A DNA stretch of 64,000 nt, taken from positions 62,001-126,000 of the forward strand of contig CAVZTR010000001.1 in the NCBI GenBank assembly GCA_963778225.1, given 5' to 3'. The notes below the pieces were generated by a model that saw only the letters and a program-made list of their open reading frames with translations, ran no database searches and was not told the origin of the DNA. Of the stretch, positions 19,878-28,349 are shown one piece after another. Within the stretch, counting starts at the first letter, position 1. Each line of letters starts with the position of its first letter. This stretch comes from JAGVSR01 sp963778225. GTDB taxonomy: Bacteria > Pseudomonadota > Alphaproteobacteria > Rhizobiales > Hyphomicrobiaceae. Both the position numbers and the translations under genes were made by a program.

Positions 19878-21722
19878 ATGGCCGAGATCAAGCCGGTTGG
19901 TGCAACAGTCCAACCGACACAGGCATTCAGTATGCCGGCGACATTCCTGCCGAGTTTAAACTACAGCCTCGGATTGGGTGAGAAGGACAGCTACTCCGCC
20001 ACCGCGCTCGCAGAAGTTCTTGATCGCGTGTCGCACGCTTCGCTGGCCAAGCTGACGTCCGGGCTTTCGCCGGCCTCGCTGGTGGGCGCGTATCTTGACT
20101 GGGCGGCCCATCTGGCAACGTCACCTGGCAAGCGCCTGCAGCTAGCGGACAAGGCGTGGCGGAAGACCTTGCGGCTGCAGCAGCATGCGTGGCGCTGCGC
20201 ACTGGGCATGAATCAACAGGGGCCGTGCATCGAGCCTCTGCCGCAGGATCACCGGTTCGAGTCTCAAGGTTGGCAGCGCTGGCCATTCAACACGTGGTAT
20301 CAGGCACACTTGTTGACGCAGCAGTGGTGGCACGTCGCAACGACGAATGTACCCGGCGTCTCGATGCAGCACGAACGCATGGTGGCCTTCACCGCGCGCC
20401 AGATCCTCGACGTGTTCTCGCCTTCGAATTTCATTTTTACCAATCCCGACGTGGTCGAGCGAACGGTCGCTGAAGGCGGGCGCAACCTTTTGCGCGGGTG
20501 GCAAAACCTGATCGAAGACTGGGACCGAATGCAGGGCGGCCGGCCGCCGGTGGGTGCGGATGCGTACCTGCCCGGCGAGACGGTGGCGGTGACGCGCGGA
20601 AAAGTGGTGCTGCGTAACGCGCTCATGGAACTCATTCAGTACAGTCCCAGCACAGAGACGGTGCGGCCGGAACCCGTGCTCGTGGTGCCGGCCTGGATCA
20701 TGAAGTATTATATTCTCGATCTTTCGCCGGAAAACTCCCTGATCAAATACCTTGTCGATCGCGGGTTTACGGTCTTTGCGATCTCGTGGAAAAACCCGGA
20801 TCCGTCGATGCGCGATACGTCACTCGACGATTATCGCCGTCAGGGGGTTCTCGCAGCAGTCGAGGCCATCAGCGCCATCGTTCCGGGCAAGGCGATTCAC
20901 GGTGCCGGGTATTGCCTGGGAGGGACCCTGCTCGCCATTGCCGCTGCGGCCATGGCGCGGAACGGAACGTCTCCGTTTGCGTCCCTGTCGTTTCTTGCAG
21001 CGCAGGTGGATTTCACCGAGCCCGGCGAATTGCAGCTTTTCATCAACGAGAGCCAGCTCCAGTTTCTGGAAGATCTCATGTGGGAGCAGGGATTTCTCGA
21101 TGCGAAACAGATGTCAGGCGCATTCCAGCTGCTGAGGTCAAACGATCTCATCTGGTCGAGGGTGATGCGCCATTATCTGCTCGGCGAGCGTTCGCCGATG
21201 ACCGACATGCTGGCCTGGAACGCCGACACGACGCGCATGCCATACCGGATGCACGCCGATTATCTGCGGCGGCTCTATCTCGGCAACGATCTGGCGGAGG
21301 GGAGGTACACCGTTGACGGGCGGCCGGTGTCGCTCGGTGACATTCGGCAACCGATATTCTGCGTCGGTACAGTCAAGGATCACGTTGCGCCATGGCGATC
21401 GGTTTACAAGTGGATTGCGCTCACCGATACGGACGTGACGTTTGTCTTGACGGAAGGCGGGCACAACGCCGGCATCATTTCGGAGCCTGGGCACCGGCAC
21501 CGAAGCTATCGGATGTCCACTCATCAGGAAGCGCAAGTGCACACCGATCCGGATACATGGGCGATGGAGACGCCCGTGCGGGATGGTTCATGGTGGCCGG
21601 CTTGGGCGGGTTGGCTGGAAGAGCGATCGGGTGAGCCGGGCGCTCCGCCGGCGATGGGGGCGCCGGACCGCGGGTTTGCCCCTCTGGCCCCGGCGCCCGG
21701 ACTTTATGTGTTGGGCAGATAG
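19878..21722 (+). CDS. phaC: Class I poly(3-hydroxyalkanoate) synthase
   Basis: Polymerises (R)-3-hydroxyacyl-CoA (mainly 3-hydroxybutyryl-CoA) into storage polyester at the granule surface. 614 residues, full length for class I. The lipase-like box GYCLGGT carries the catalytic Cys346. The other members of the triad are visible as Asp501 (KDHVAPW) and His529 (GGHNAGI). The N-terminal PhaC domain has the usual Trp-rich segment (WQRWPFNTWYQ). It ends convergently 31 bases from the sbtB gene; phaA/phaB are not in the window. Storage polymer and Ccr draw on the same crotonyl/acetoacetyl-CoA pool, so its place beside ccr is sensible for a serine-cycle or ethylmalonyl-CoA organism. Confidence 0.95.
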   Translation: MAEIKPVGATVQPTQAFSMPATFLPSLNYSLGLGEKDSYSATALAEVLDRVSHASLAKLTSGLSPASLVGAYLDWAAHLATSPGKRLQLADKAWRKTLRLQQHAWRCALGMNQQGPCIEPLPQDHRFESQGWQRWPFNTWYQAHLLTQQWWHVATTNVPGVSMQHERMVAFTARQILDVFSPSNFIFTNPDVVERTVAEGGRNLLRGWQNLIEDWDRMQGGRPPVGADAYLPGETVAVTRGKVVLRNALMELIQYSPSTETVRPEPVLVVPAWIMKYYILDLSPENSLIKYLVDRGFTVFAISWKNPDPSMRDTSLDDYRRQGVLAAVEAISAIVPGKAIHGAGYCLGGTLLAIAAAAMARNGTSPFASLSFLAAQVDFTEPGELQLFINESQLQFLEDLMWEQGFLDAKQMSGAFQLLRSNDLIWSRVMRHYLLGERSPMTDMLAWNADTTRMPYRMHADYLRRLYLGNDLAEGRYTVDGRPVSLGDIRQPIFCVGTVKDHVAPWRSVYKWIALTDTDVTFVLTEGGHNAGIISEPGHRHRSYRMSTHQEAQVHTDPDTWAMETPVRDGSWWPAWAGWLEERSGEPGAPPAMGAPDRGFAPLAPAPGLYVLGR

Positions 21723-21753
21723 AGCGTGCGCTTTCGCTCCGATGCGGCGTGCT

Positions 21754-22068
21754 TCAAGTGAATTGTTCGGGCCGGATGACCTGAACATCCGACACGGTGA
21801 CAATTCCGATTTGACGCGAGACCAGCTTGAAGAGCGGCTGCAGGACTTCGTCGACGCGCGTCTCGTCGAGAATACAAATGACCATCACGAGTGCTCCGGC
21901 ACGTCCGACGACACCGTCTCTGTGCCATGCGCCGTCTTTGCCGCGGCCGGCAAGGACCGAGAGAACGGTGTATCCGCTTACGCCCTGCTGATCGAGAAGC
22001 GCCAGAACCCGTTGCATCAGGGGAGCTTCGACCATGATGTCGATGCGCTTTTTGGGGTAGGTTTTCAT
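21754..22068 (-). CDS. sbtB: PII-like signalling protein, SbtB type
   Basis: 104 residues with the PII ferredoxin-like fold pattern (RIDIMVEAPLMQRVLALLDQ, GYTVLSVLAGRG, VTVSDVQVIRP). SbtB proteins bind adenine nucleotides and regulate the bicarbonate transporter SbtA. Start ATG 22068 with GAGG upstream; the longer frame to 22107 would overlap sbtA. It follows sbtA by 10 bases in the same operon, which supports the assignment. The C-terminal redox CGPEGC loop found in some cyanobacterial SbtB proteins is absent. The fold and pairing are firm; the bound effector is inferred. Confidence 0.82.
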   Translation of the reverse strand: MKTYPKKRIDIMVEAPLMQRVLALLDQQGVSGYTVLSVLAGRGKDGAWHRDGVVGRAGALVMVICILDETRVDEVLQPLFKLVSRQIGIVTVSDVQVIRPEQFT

Positions 22069-22078
22069 GATCGGAACC

Positions 22079-23044
22079 TCAATGGAGTGCGGTCGCCAGG
22101 GTGACATAGAGCGGGATGCCGAGCGTCAGATTGAAGGGGAATGTGACGCCGAGCGAAAGCGGGATGTAAATGGCCGGCCGTGCCTCGGGGAGCGCCAATC
22201 GAAGGGCGGCCGGTACGGCGATGTAGGACGCGCTCGCAGCGAGCGTGATCATCAAGGCCGTTCCGCCCACCGAGAGGCCGACAGCCATGGCTGCCGCCGC
22301 TCCAAGCGCGCCGCCGATGAGCGGCATGTAAAGCCCGAAGAGGACCACAGGGGTTGTGAGGTGCTTGCGGCCTTCGCGCAGACCGCGGCCCGCTATGATC
22401 CCCATATCGAGCAAGAACAGGCAGAGAATGCCTTTGAAGGGATCGACGATGAAGGGCGCGATGGCTTTCAAGCCTTCCGGACCGGTGATGATGCCGATGA
22501 TGAAGGAGCCCACAAGCAACACGATCGAACCGTTGAGCAGAACTTCGTGCAGGGTTGATCCGTCCATCCGCTGCTCGCCCGTTCGCGCGAGCCAAAGGGC
22601 GGCCATGATGGCGGGTGTCTCCATCGCTGCGGCCACGGCGACCATGTAGCCTTCGTACTGTATCCCGCTGCCCGTGAGTGCCTGCGTGGCTGCGAGGAAG
22701 GTGACGATCGATATCGAGCCGTAGTGTGCGGCGACAGCGGCTGCGTCGACGCGCGGCAGGGTGCTCGTGGCGATCAGCAAGCGAAATGCGACGAGCGGAA
22801 TGAGCGCGCTCAGGATGATGCCGGCAAGGAGAGCAAAGCCGAGCTTCAACTCCAGGCCGTGCTGGGCGACGCCGACCCCGCCTTTGAACCCGATCGCAAG
22901 CATCAGATAAAGCGACATGGCTTTGGCAAAGGCTTCTGGAACCGAGAGGTCAGATCGGGCGAGTGTCGCCGCAAGGCCCAGGACGAAGAACAGGACCATC
23001 GGGGAGAGCAAGTTGGTGGTGGCGAGGTCGAGGGCTGAGCCCAT
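22079..23044 (-). CDS. sbtA: Sodium-dependent bicarbonate transporter, SbtA family
   Basis: 321-residue inner-membrane protein with about ten hydrophobic helices arranged as an inverted repeat. It matches the SbtA family (PF05982 type), including LARSDLSVPEAFAKAMSLYLMLAIGFKGG near the N-terminus and the paired GGTALMITLAASASYIAVPAA segment. In cyanobacteria SbtA is a high-affinity Na+/HCO3- symporter. Here it probably feeds bicarbonate to carboxylases of a C1/C2 metabolism such as the neighbouring Ccr. It is the first gene of a two-gene operon with sbtB and divergent from a LysR regulator (about 157 bases between starts). The substrate is inferred from family membership plus the SbtB partner. 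Confidence 0.85.
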   Translation of the reverse strand: MGSALDLATTNLLSPMVLFFVLGLAATLARSDLSVPEAFAKAMSLYLMLAIGFKGGVGVAQHGLELKLGFALLAGIILSALIPLVAFRLLIATSTLPRVDAAAVAAHYGSISIVTFLAATQALTGSGIQYEGYMVAVAAAMETPAIMAALWLARTGEQRMDGSTLHEVLLNGSIVLLVGSFIIGIITGPEGLKAIAPFIVDPFKGILCLFLLDMGIIAGRGLREGRKHLTTPVVLFGLYMPLIGGALGAAAAMAVGLSVGGTALMITLAASASYIAVPAALRLALPEARPAIYIPLSLGVTFPFNLTLGIPLYVTLATALH

Positions 23045-23201
23045 GGGCCTATCTCCATTTGGACACGCAGGCTGGTTCGAACCGCATCATGGTGCGTTGC
23101 GGTAGACCGGCAGGCGCTGCGAGATAGGAAAAACCGATTTGCCATGGAAATTGATAATAGGCGACACTACCATCAATACCCTAAATCATATCGAAAGTGT
23201 C

Positions 23202-24059
23202 ATGCCGAAATCCCTCATCAATCTCGATATCGACCTGCTTCGCACCTTCGTGGTGATCGCTTCGGAGCGGAATTTCACCCGCGCGGCGGAACGTCTCATG
23301 CGGCAGCAATCGACTGTTTCGCTGCAAATCAAACGGCTCGAGGATGCGCTGGGGCAGCGGCTGCTCGACCGCACGCCGAGGTCTGTGGAACTCACACCGG
23401 AAGGTGAGGCGGTGCTCGCCTACGCACAAAAAATTCTCGATCTCAACGACGAGGTGGTGTCGTTGACGCACGAGCCTCAGATGCAGGGCGTCGTGCGGCT
23501 TGGGACGCCGGAGGATTTTGCCACGCAGCACCTGCCGGACATCCTCGCGCGATTTATCCAGGCTTACCCTTCGGTCGCCTTGGAAGTCACGTGCGACCTG
23601 ACGCTCAACTTGGCGCAAGGCTTCAGAAAGGGCGATTTTGATATCGTTTTGCTGAAGCGCGAGCGCTCCGCGGGCAGTGGCGGTGTGCGGGTCTGGCGGG
23701 AACCTCTGGTCTGGGTAGCCGGACAGCACGACTACGTGCATGGCAGCGGTCCGTTGCCGCTCGTGGTCTCGCCGGAGCCGTGCGTTTATCGCAAGCGGGC
23801 AATCGAATCGCTCGATCGCGCGCGGCGGACGTGGCGGATCGCGTATACTTGTGGGTCACTGGCGGGATCGATCGCGGCAGTAAGAGCGGGTCTGGGTATT
23901 TCGGTGCTGCCCAAGGAGATGGTGCCGCATGGATTGCACGCCATCGATGGGGATCCTCTGCCTGATCTGAAGGATACCGAAATTGCGCTTTTGTCGGGCC
24001 CAAGCCTGAAGGCGCCGGTTGCCAAACTCAGGGACCACATCGTGCGCTGCCTGGGGTGA
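23202..24059 (+). CDS. LysR-family transcriptional regulator
   Basis: 285 residues from ATG 23202 (MPKSLINLDIDLLRTF). The longer frame from 23139 lacks homologous-looking sequence. N-terminal winged helix-turn-helix at residues 5-65 (FTRAAERLMRQQSTVSLQIKRLE), then a periplasmic-binding-protein-like effector domain (GVVRLGTPEDFATQHLPDIL). Divergent from sbtAB, so it most likely controls that operon; LysR proteins normally act from the shared intergenic region. CbbR-like control by a carbon metabolite is possible but not shown by sequence. The gene downstream on the same strand is ccr, about 160 bases away. Confidence 0.88.
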   Translation: MPKSLINLDIDLLRTFVVIASERNFTRAAERLMRQQSTVSLQIKRLEDALGQRLLDRTPRSVELTPEGEAVLAYAQKILDLNDEVVSLTHEPQMQGVVRLGTPEDFATQHLPDILARFIQAYPSVALEVTCDLTLNLAQGFRKGDFDIVLLKRERSAGSGGVRVWREPLVWVAGQHDYVHGSGPLPLVVSPEPCVYRKRAIESLDRARRTWRIAYTCGSLAGSIAAVRAGLGISVLPKEMVPHGLHAIDGDPLPDLKDTEIALLSGPSLKAPVAKLRDHIVRCLG

Positions 24060-24220
24060 TCAGCCTCGAGTGGATCATTGTGTTTCTCAATGATTTCCAT
24101 TCTGACAATTCATTTCTCGCAAACGCAGCATTTGCCTAGCGTCTTGCCTCTGGTTGCCAAGCCGGGTCGTCAGGCTATGCCCGCGCATCTGTGCAGCCGC
24201 TCAATCTTAGGGAGCGCTCC

Positions 24221-25540
24221 GTGGGTCAAGCAGCGACTTTGATGACGGTGGATGCGGATCTTCCCGCTCCCGCCATTCTGCCCGGCAAAAAGGACATCTA
24301 CGAAGTCGGTGAAATACCGCCGCTCGGACATGTGCCGAAGAAAATGTACGGCTGGTCCATCCGCCGCGAGCGGCACGGGCCGCCGGATACCGCGATGTTG
24401 ATCGAGACACTTCCTGTCTGGGAACTCGACAGCCATGACGTTCTGGTTCTCGTGATGGCCGCGGGCGTCAACTACAACGGCGTTTGGGCGTGTCTCGGCC
24501 AGCCGATCTCGATGTTCGACGTGCATGGCGCACCCTATCTCGTCACGGGATCTGATGCGGCGGGGATCGTCTGGGCGGTCGGCTCGGCCGTCAAGCGTTG
24601 GAAGGTCGGGGACGAGGTCGTCATTCATTGTAATCAGGATGACGGCGACGATGAGGAATGCAATGGCGGCGATCCGATGCTGTCGCCGTCACAGCGGATC
24701 TGGGGCTACGAGACGCCGGACGGTTCGTTCGCGCAGTTCACGCGTGTGCAGGATCGGCAGTTGTTGCCGCGTCCGAAGCATCTGACGTGGGAAGAGAGCG
24801 CCTGCTACATGCTGACGCTCGCAACGGCGTATCGGATGCTGTTCGGCCATCGGCCGCACACGCTGCGGCCTGGGCACAATGTTCTCATCTGGGGTGCGTC
24901 TGGCGGCATCGGTTCAATGGCGGTGCAGCTGTGTTCGACAGCCGGGGCCAATGCGATCGGCGTGGTGTCGGATTCTGATAAACGCGATTTCGTCATGCAG
25001 TTGGGCGCGCGAGCGGTTCTCAACCGGAAGGACTTCAGTTGCTGGGGTCAGATGCCGAAGGTTGGCACGCCGGAGTATCAAGCGTGGTTCAAGGACGTGC
25101 GCAAGTTTGGCGCGGCGATCTGGGACATCACAGGCAAGGGTAACAACGTCGATATGGTGTTCGAGCACCCGGGCGAATCGACGTTTCCCGTGTCTGTGTT
25201 CTGCGTGAAGCGTGGCGGCATGGTCGTCATCTGCGCCGGAACCACGGGCTACAATCTGACCCTGGATGCGCGCTATCTTTGGATGCATCAGAAGCGTGTG
25301 CAGGGATCGCACTTCGCAAACCTCAATCAGGCATCTCTCGCGAACCGGCTTGTGATCGACCGCCGAGTGGACCCGTGCCTGTCGGAAGTGTTTTCGTGGG
25401 AGAACATCCCCAAGGCGCACATGCGCATGTACCGCAACGAGCACAAACCTGGAAACATGGCAGCGCTTGTTTGCGCACCCACCACTGGGCTTCGAACATT
25501 CGAAGATACCATGGAGGCGAGCCGGGCTCGTTTCGGCTGA
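24221..25540 (+). CDS. ccr: Crotonyl-CoA carboxylase/reductase
   Basis: NADPH-dependent reductive carboxylation of crotonyl-CoA to (2S)-ethylmalonyl-CoA, the key step of the ethylmalonyl-CoA pathway. 439 residues of the zinc-independent MDR superfamily: N-terminal GroES-like fold (GVNYNGVWACLGQP, VTGSDAAGIVWAVG), Rossmann motif WGASGGIGSMAVQL, and the Ccr-specific acidic insert QDDGDDEECNGGDPM. The C-terminal half is also typical (NVDMVFEHPGESTFPVSVF). Start: GTG 24221 lies 7-8 bases after TTAGGGAG. GTG 24191 (longest) and ATG 24242 are alternatives. The product is used for glyoxylate regeneration in methylotrophs lacking isocitrate lyase, and it consumes CO2, which links it to the adjacent bicarbonate transporter. 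Confidence 0.95.
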   Translation: MGQAATLMTVDADLPAPAILPGKKDIYEVGEIPPLGHVPKKMYGWSIRRERHGPPDTAMLIETLPVWELDSHDVLVLVMAAGVNYNGVWACLGQPISMFDVHGAPYLVTGSDAAGIVWAVGSAVKRWKVGDEVVIHCNQDDGDDEECNGGDPMLSPSQRIWGYETPDGSFAQFTRVQDRQLLPRPKHLTWEESACYMLTLATAYRMLFGHRPHTLRPGHNVLIWGASGGIGSMAVQLCSTAGANAIGVVSDSDKRDFVMQLGARAVLNRKDFSCWGQMPKVGTPEYQAWFKDVRKFGAAIWDITGKGNNVDMVFEHPGESTFPVSVFCVKRGGMVVICAGTTGYNLTLDARYLWMHQKRVQGSHFANLNQASLANRLVIDRRVDPCLSEVFSWENIPKAHMRMYRNEHKPGNMAALVCAPTTGLRTFEDTMEASRARFG

Positions 25541-25555
25541 CATTGGAAGTGATAG

Positions 25556-25599
25556 GACGGCAGCCCGCCGGGGGATACGGGGGGTTGCGGGCTGCCGTC
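25556..25599 (+). terminator. Possible terminator hairpin after ccr
   Basis: A 13-bp stem GACGGCAGCCCGC / GCGGGCTGCCGTC with an 18-base loop lies 16 bases after the ccr stop. The T-tract after it is weak (TTC), so it may be a bidirectional structure between the convergent genes. Confidence 0.55.
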
Positions 25600-25628
25600 T
25601 TCGAAAGCGGGCGATGAACGCACCGCTC

Positions 25629-25964
25629 TCACTCGTGGCCGTTGGGAGACCCGTCGGACCACAAAGCTGAAATGGCATCGATGCCTTGCGCGTCGAGGCC
25701 TAAATTTGTGAACAGCTGTTCGATTTGCCCGTCCACGACAGTCGAAGGGTCGATGCCGTGATCGGCGAGCAATTGCTGAACGGCAGCGGGCGTCAATCCT
25801 GAGAGCGAACTTGGATCAACGCCAACATTGTGCAGAACGTCTTCCAGGCTCGCTGCCGATGGCGTCATGGCCTGAGCAATGCTTGTTCCGCCAAGTAGAC
25901 CAGCAAGCATTGCGCTCAATCGCGAATAATCAAGCAATTTGGCCTCCAAGTTGGGCGCCAGCAT
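25629..25964 (-). CDS. Small exported protein of unknown function
   Basis: 111 residues if started at ATG 25962-25964 (MLAPNLEAKLLDYSRLSAML). The frame stays open to 26138, but that part has no protein-like bias. A hydrophobic stretch (SAMLAGLLGGTSIAQA) resembles a signal peptide ending in AQA. Behind it comes an acidic region with a repeated pattern VGVDPSSLSGLTPAAVQQLLADHG / HGIDPSTVVDGQIEQLFTNLG, suggesting two short helical repeats. It is convergent with ccr. No family was recognised. The ribosome site is weak, so the start is uncertain. Confidence 0.5.
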   Translation of the reverse strand: MLAPNLEAKLLDYSRLSAMLAGLLGGTSIAQAMTPSAASLEDVLHNVGVDPSSLSGLTPAAVQQLLADHGIDPSTVVDGQIEQLFTNLGLDAQGIDAISALWSDGSPNGHE

Positions 25965-26247
25965 CGTGTGCCGACATCCGTTAAGTGGAGAGTGTTCGGC
26001 CTTACGGCAACCGCTTTTGCGCTCAATGGCGATCGGTTGTTTCGATGCCTTGGCACAACAAATAAGGATTCCTATATGGGGTTGAGGAAGGTTGCGGATA
26101 ACTCGTGCGTACCGGCTCTTCACTTGTTCCGAGCTCATATGGTCGCCTTAAAAGCACCCTGGAGTATTCGTACCACCTCAAAAAGATGGCATTGCTCCGC
26201 GATGCTCTTGCGCTCAAGGCGACGCCCGTTTTTCGACGGAGGATCTG

Positions 26248-26568
26248 ATGGCTGGATTTTGGAACTGGCAGTCGCCGAACGAGGGCGGACCCGGGCTCAT
26301 ACCGCGATCGCTGGATGCTGCTGAACTTTCAGAGTGGATACGGTCCCGGCGTCAGAAGCTGCCGCAGACGCGGCTAGGCAGAACTTTGCTTGGGCTCGCA
26401 TTTGTATTCGGGGGCGTGTTCAGCTTTTTGCCGGTTCTTGGAATCTGGATGCTACCGCTCGGCCTCTTTATTCTGTCTGTCGACTGGGCCTTCGTTCGCC
26501 GCCGTCGGCGGCAGGTCGAAGTCAGCCTCACGCGCTGGTGGAAATCACGGCAGGCCGCTGGGGTCTAA
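26248..26568 (+). CDS. Small two-helix membrane protein (PGPGW-like)
   Basis: 106 residues from ATG 26248. A soluble N-terminus is followed by two adjacent hydrophobic helices (LLGLAFVFGGVFSFLPVLG and WMLPLGLFILSVDWAF) and a strongly basic tail (VRRRRRQ). The layout and the GLFILSVDW end resemble small PGPGW-type putative transmembrane proteins; the assignment is tentative. Its stop overlaps by four bases the convergent allophanate hydrolase gene. Confidence 0.6.
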   Translation: MAGFWNWQSPNEGGPGLIPRSLDAAELSEWIRSRRQKLPQTRLGRTLLGLAFVFGGVFSFLPVLGIWMLPLGLFILSVDWAFVRRRRRQVEVSLTRWWKSRQAAGV

Positions 26569-28349
26569 GCGCGCTTTGCCGCGAGCCATGCCCGCCAGCC
26601 GCCGGTGTGCGTGATGTTCTCTGCATCGCTGATGGCGTGCGATTCACACACGAACCCTTTGACGCTCGAACCGTCGGCTAGCTTGACGGTCCCGATGCCG
26701 AGCGGCGCGGGGATGAGTGCCACGAACGATCCAAACGCCGCGTCGTCCATCTCCCATACTTCGACTTCGATGTTGCCGGCTCCCTTGCCGTCGCAAACAA
26801 GCCCGGGCTTGGCGGGCGTTGTGTTGGCGAGCGCATAGAAGCTGTAGCCAGGGGCGGTGCGCGTCGTGCGGACGAGGCGGGCGTTACGCTCGACGAGCTG
26901 ACTGTTCAGCGGCTGGCCAGTAAGGTGTGCGCCGACGACGGCAACTTGAATGAGCTTCGACGGCGTCGTTGCGATGGCGGGGGTCGCTGACAGAGGCATT
27001 GAGGTCGCGCCCAGCCGTGACTCCGCCAGCGTGCGATGCAGCGCGTCGCCGAGCACGGCAAGCTTCGCGTCCGCAAATGCGCGGCCCATGATCGTCACGC
27101 CGACGGGCAATCCGTTCTGACGAAAGCCCGCAGGGACAGCGAGTGCCGACATGTCCATCAGATTGACGAAGTTGGTGTAGAGGCCGAGGTTCGAATTGAG
27201 GCGGATCGGATCGGCCAGCACTTCGCTGATCTTGTAGGTCGTGGGAGACGTGGGAAGGATGAGCGTGTCCATCTTGGCCCATTCGGCTTGCGCGCGTCGG
27301 ACCAAGTCTGCCAGCCGATACATGCCTTCGAACGTTTGGACGGCTGAGATCTTTTCGGCGCCGACGATGATGCCGCGCACCACGTCATGGATCGAGTCCG
27401 GCTTCTTCGAAGCGAAGTCTTTGATGGCGGCGAGGCGCTCGGCGACCCAGGGTCCCGAATAGAGAAGGGCTGCTGCTTCACGGAACGGGTTGAAGTCGAA
27501 GGGGACGATATCGCAACCAAGCTCGCGCAGTCGCTCGACGGCAAGCCCATACAGCCGTTCGCATTCGCTATCGCCGCAAAATTCGAGGGGTTCGGCGGGA
27601 ACACCGACGCGCAGACCGTTTGGAAGAGGTTCGTAAACGCGCGGGCGTGGCCAAGTGCGAGAATAGCTATCTTCGGCATCGTATCCGGCGGCGATATCGA
27701 GAACGCGGGCAGCATCGGCGGTGGTCAGCGCGAAGATCGAGACGGTATCCTGCGTTCGGCAGGCGGGGACGACACCGCGGGCGCTGAGAAGGCCTTTGGT
27801 CGGCTTCAATCCAACGATGTTGTTGAAGCCAGCGGGCACGCGTCCGGATCCGGCGGTGTCGGTGCCGAGCGAGAAGGCGGCAAGACCGCTTGCGACGGCG
27901 ACGGCTGACCCGGAACTGGAACCACCGGAAATGTAATCCGCATCGAAGACGCTCGAAGGGATGCCGTAGGGTGATCGTGTGCCGACGAGGCCGGTGGCGA
28001 ACTGATCGAGGTTGGTTTTGCCGATCAGAATGGCGCCGGCTTGCTCAAGCCGTTCTACGACGGTCGCACTTCGCGCCGGGGTGTAGGCAAACTCCGGGCA
28101 GGCGCAGGTTGTTGGCAAGCCGGCCACGTCGATGTTGTCCTTGACCGCAAACGGGACGCCCCACAGTGGCCCTTTCGGCGCGGTCTTGAGTTTGGCCATG
28201 GCTTCGGCGCGTGGGACGACGCTGATCCAGACCGGACGTTCGCCCTCCACCGCGATGCGATTGTAAATGCAGGTGAGGACGGCTTCTGGCGAGAGCGTGC
28301 CGGTGGCGTAGGCTTGCGTCAGCGTGGCGATGTCGAGGGACACGATCAT
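26565..28349 (-). CDS. atzF: Allophanate hydrolase
   Basis: Hydrolyses allophanate to two ammonia and two CO2, the last step of guanidine or urea breakdown by the carboxylase route. 594 residues from ATG 28347-28349; the longer frame to 28535 only overlaps the upstream gene. The amidase-signature catalytic triad is visible: Lys70, Ser145 in GGSSSGS and nucleophile Ser168 in DTAGSGR. The last 130 or so residues form the C-terminal AtzF domain that finishes the decarboxylation step in characterised enzymes. It overlaps the carboxylase gene by an ATGA, implying translational coupling, and is the final gene of the riboswitch-controlled operon. Confidence 0.94.
   Translation of the reverse strand: MIVSLDIATLTQAYATGTLSPEAVLTCIYNRIAVEGERPVWISVVPRAEAMAKLKTAPKGPLWGVPFAVKDNIDVAGLPTTCACPEFAYTPARSATVVERLEQAGAILIGKTNLDQFATGLVGTRSPYGIPSSVFDADYISGGSSSGSAVAVASGLAAFSLGTDTAGSGRVPAGFNNIVGLKPTKGLLSARGVVPACRTQDTVSIFALTTADAARVLDIAAGYDAEDSYSRTWPRPRVYEPLPNGLRVGVPAEPLEFCGDSECERLYGLAVERLRELGCDIVPFDFNPFREAAALLYSGPWVAERLAAIKDFASKKPDSIHDVVRGIIVGAEKISAVQTFEGMYRLADLVRRAQAEWAKMDTLILPTSPTTYKISEVLADPIRLNSNLGLYTNFVNLMDMSALAVPAGFRQNGLPVGVTIMGRAFADAKLAVLGDALHRTLAESRLGATSMPLSATPAIATTPSKLIQVAVVGAHLTGQPLNSQLVERNARLVRTTRTAPGYSFYALANTTPAKPGLVCDGKGAGNIEVEVWEMDDAAFGSFVALIPAPLGIGTVKLADGSSVKGFVCESHAISDAENITHTGGWRAWLAAKRA

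Noticed and set aside
22067..22558. Plus-strand 163-codon frame opposite sbtA
   Set aside because: It is charged, low-complexity antisense of a polytopic membrane protein and has no independent support.
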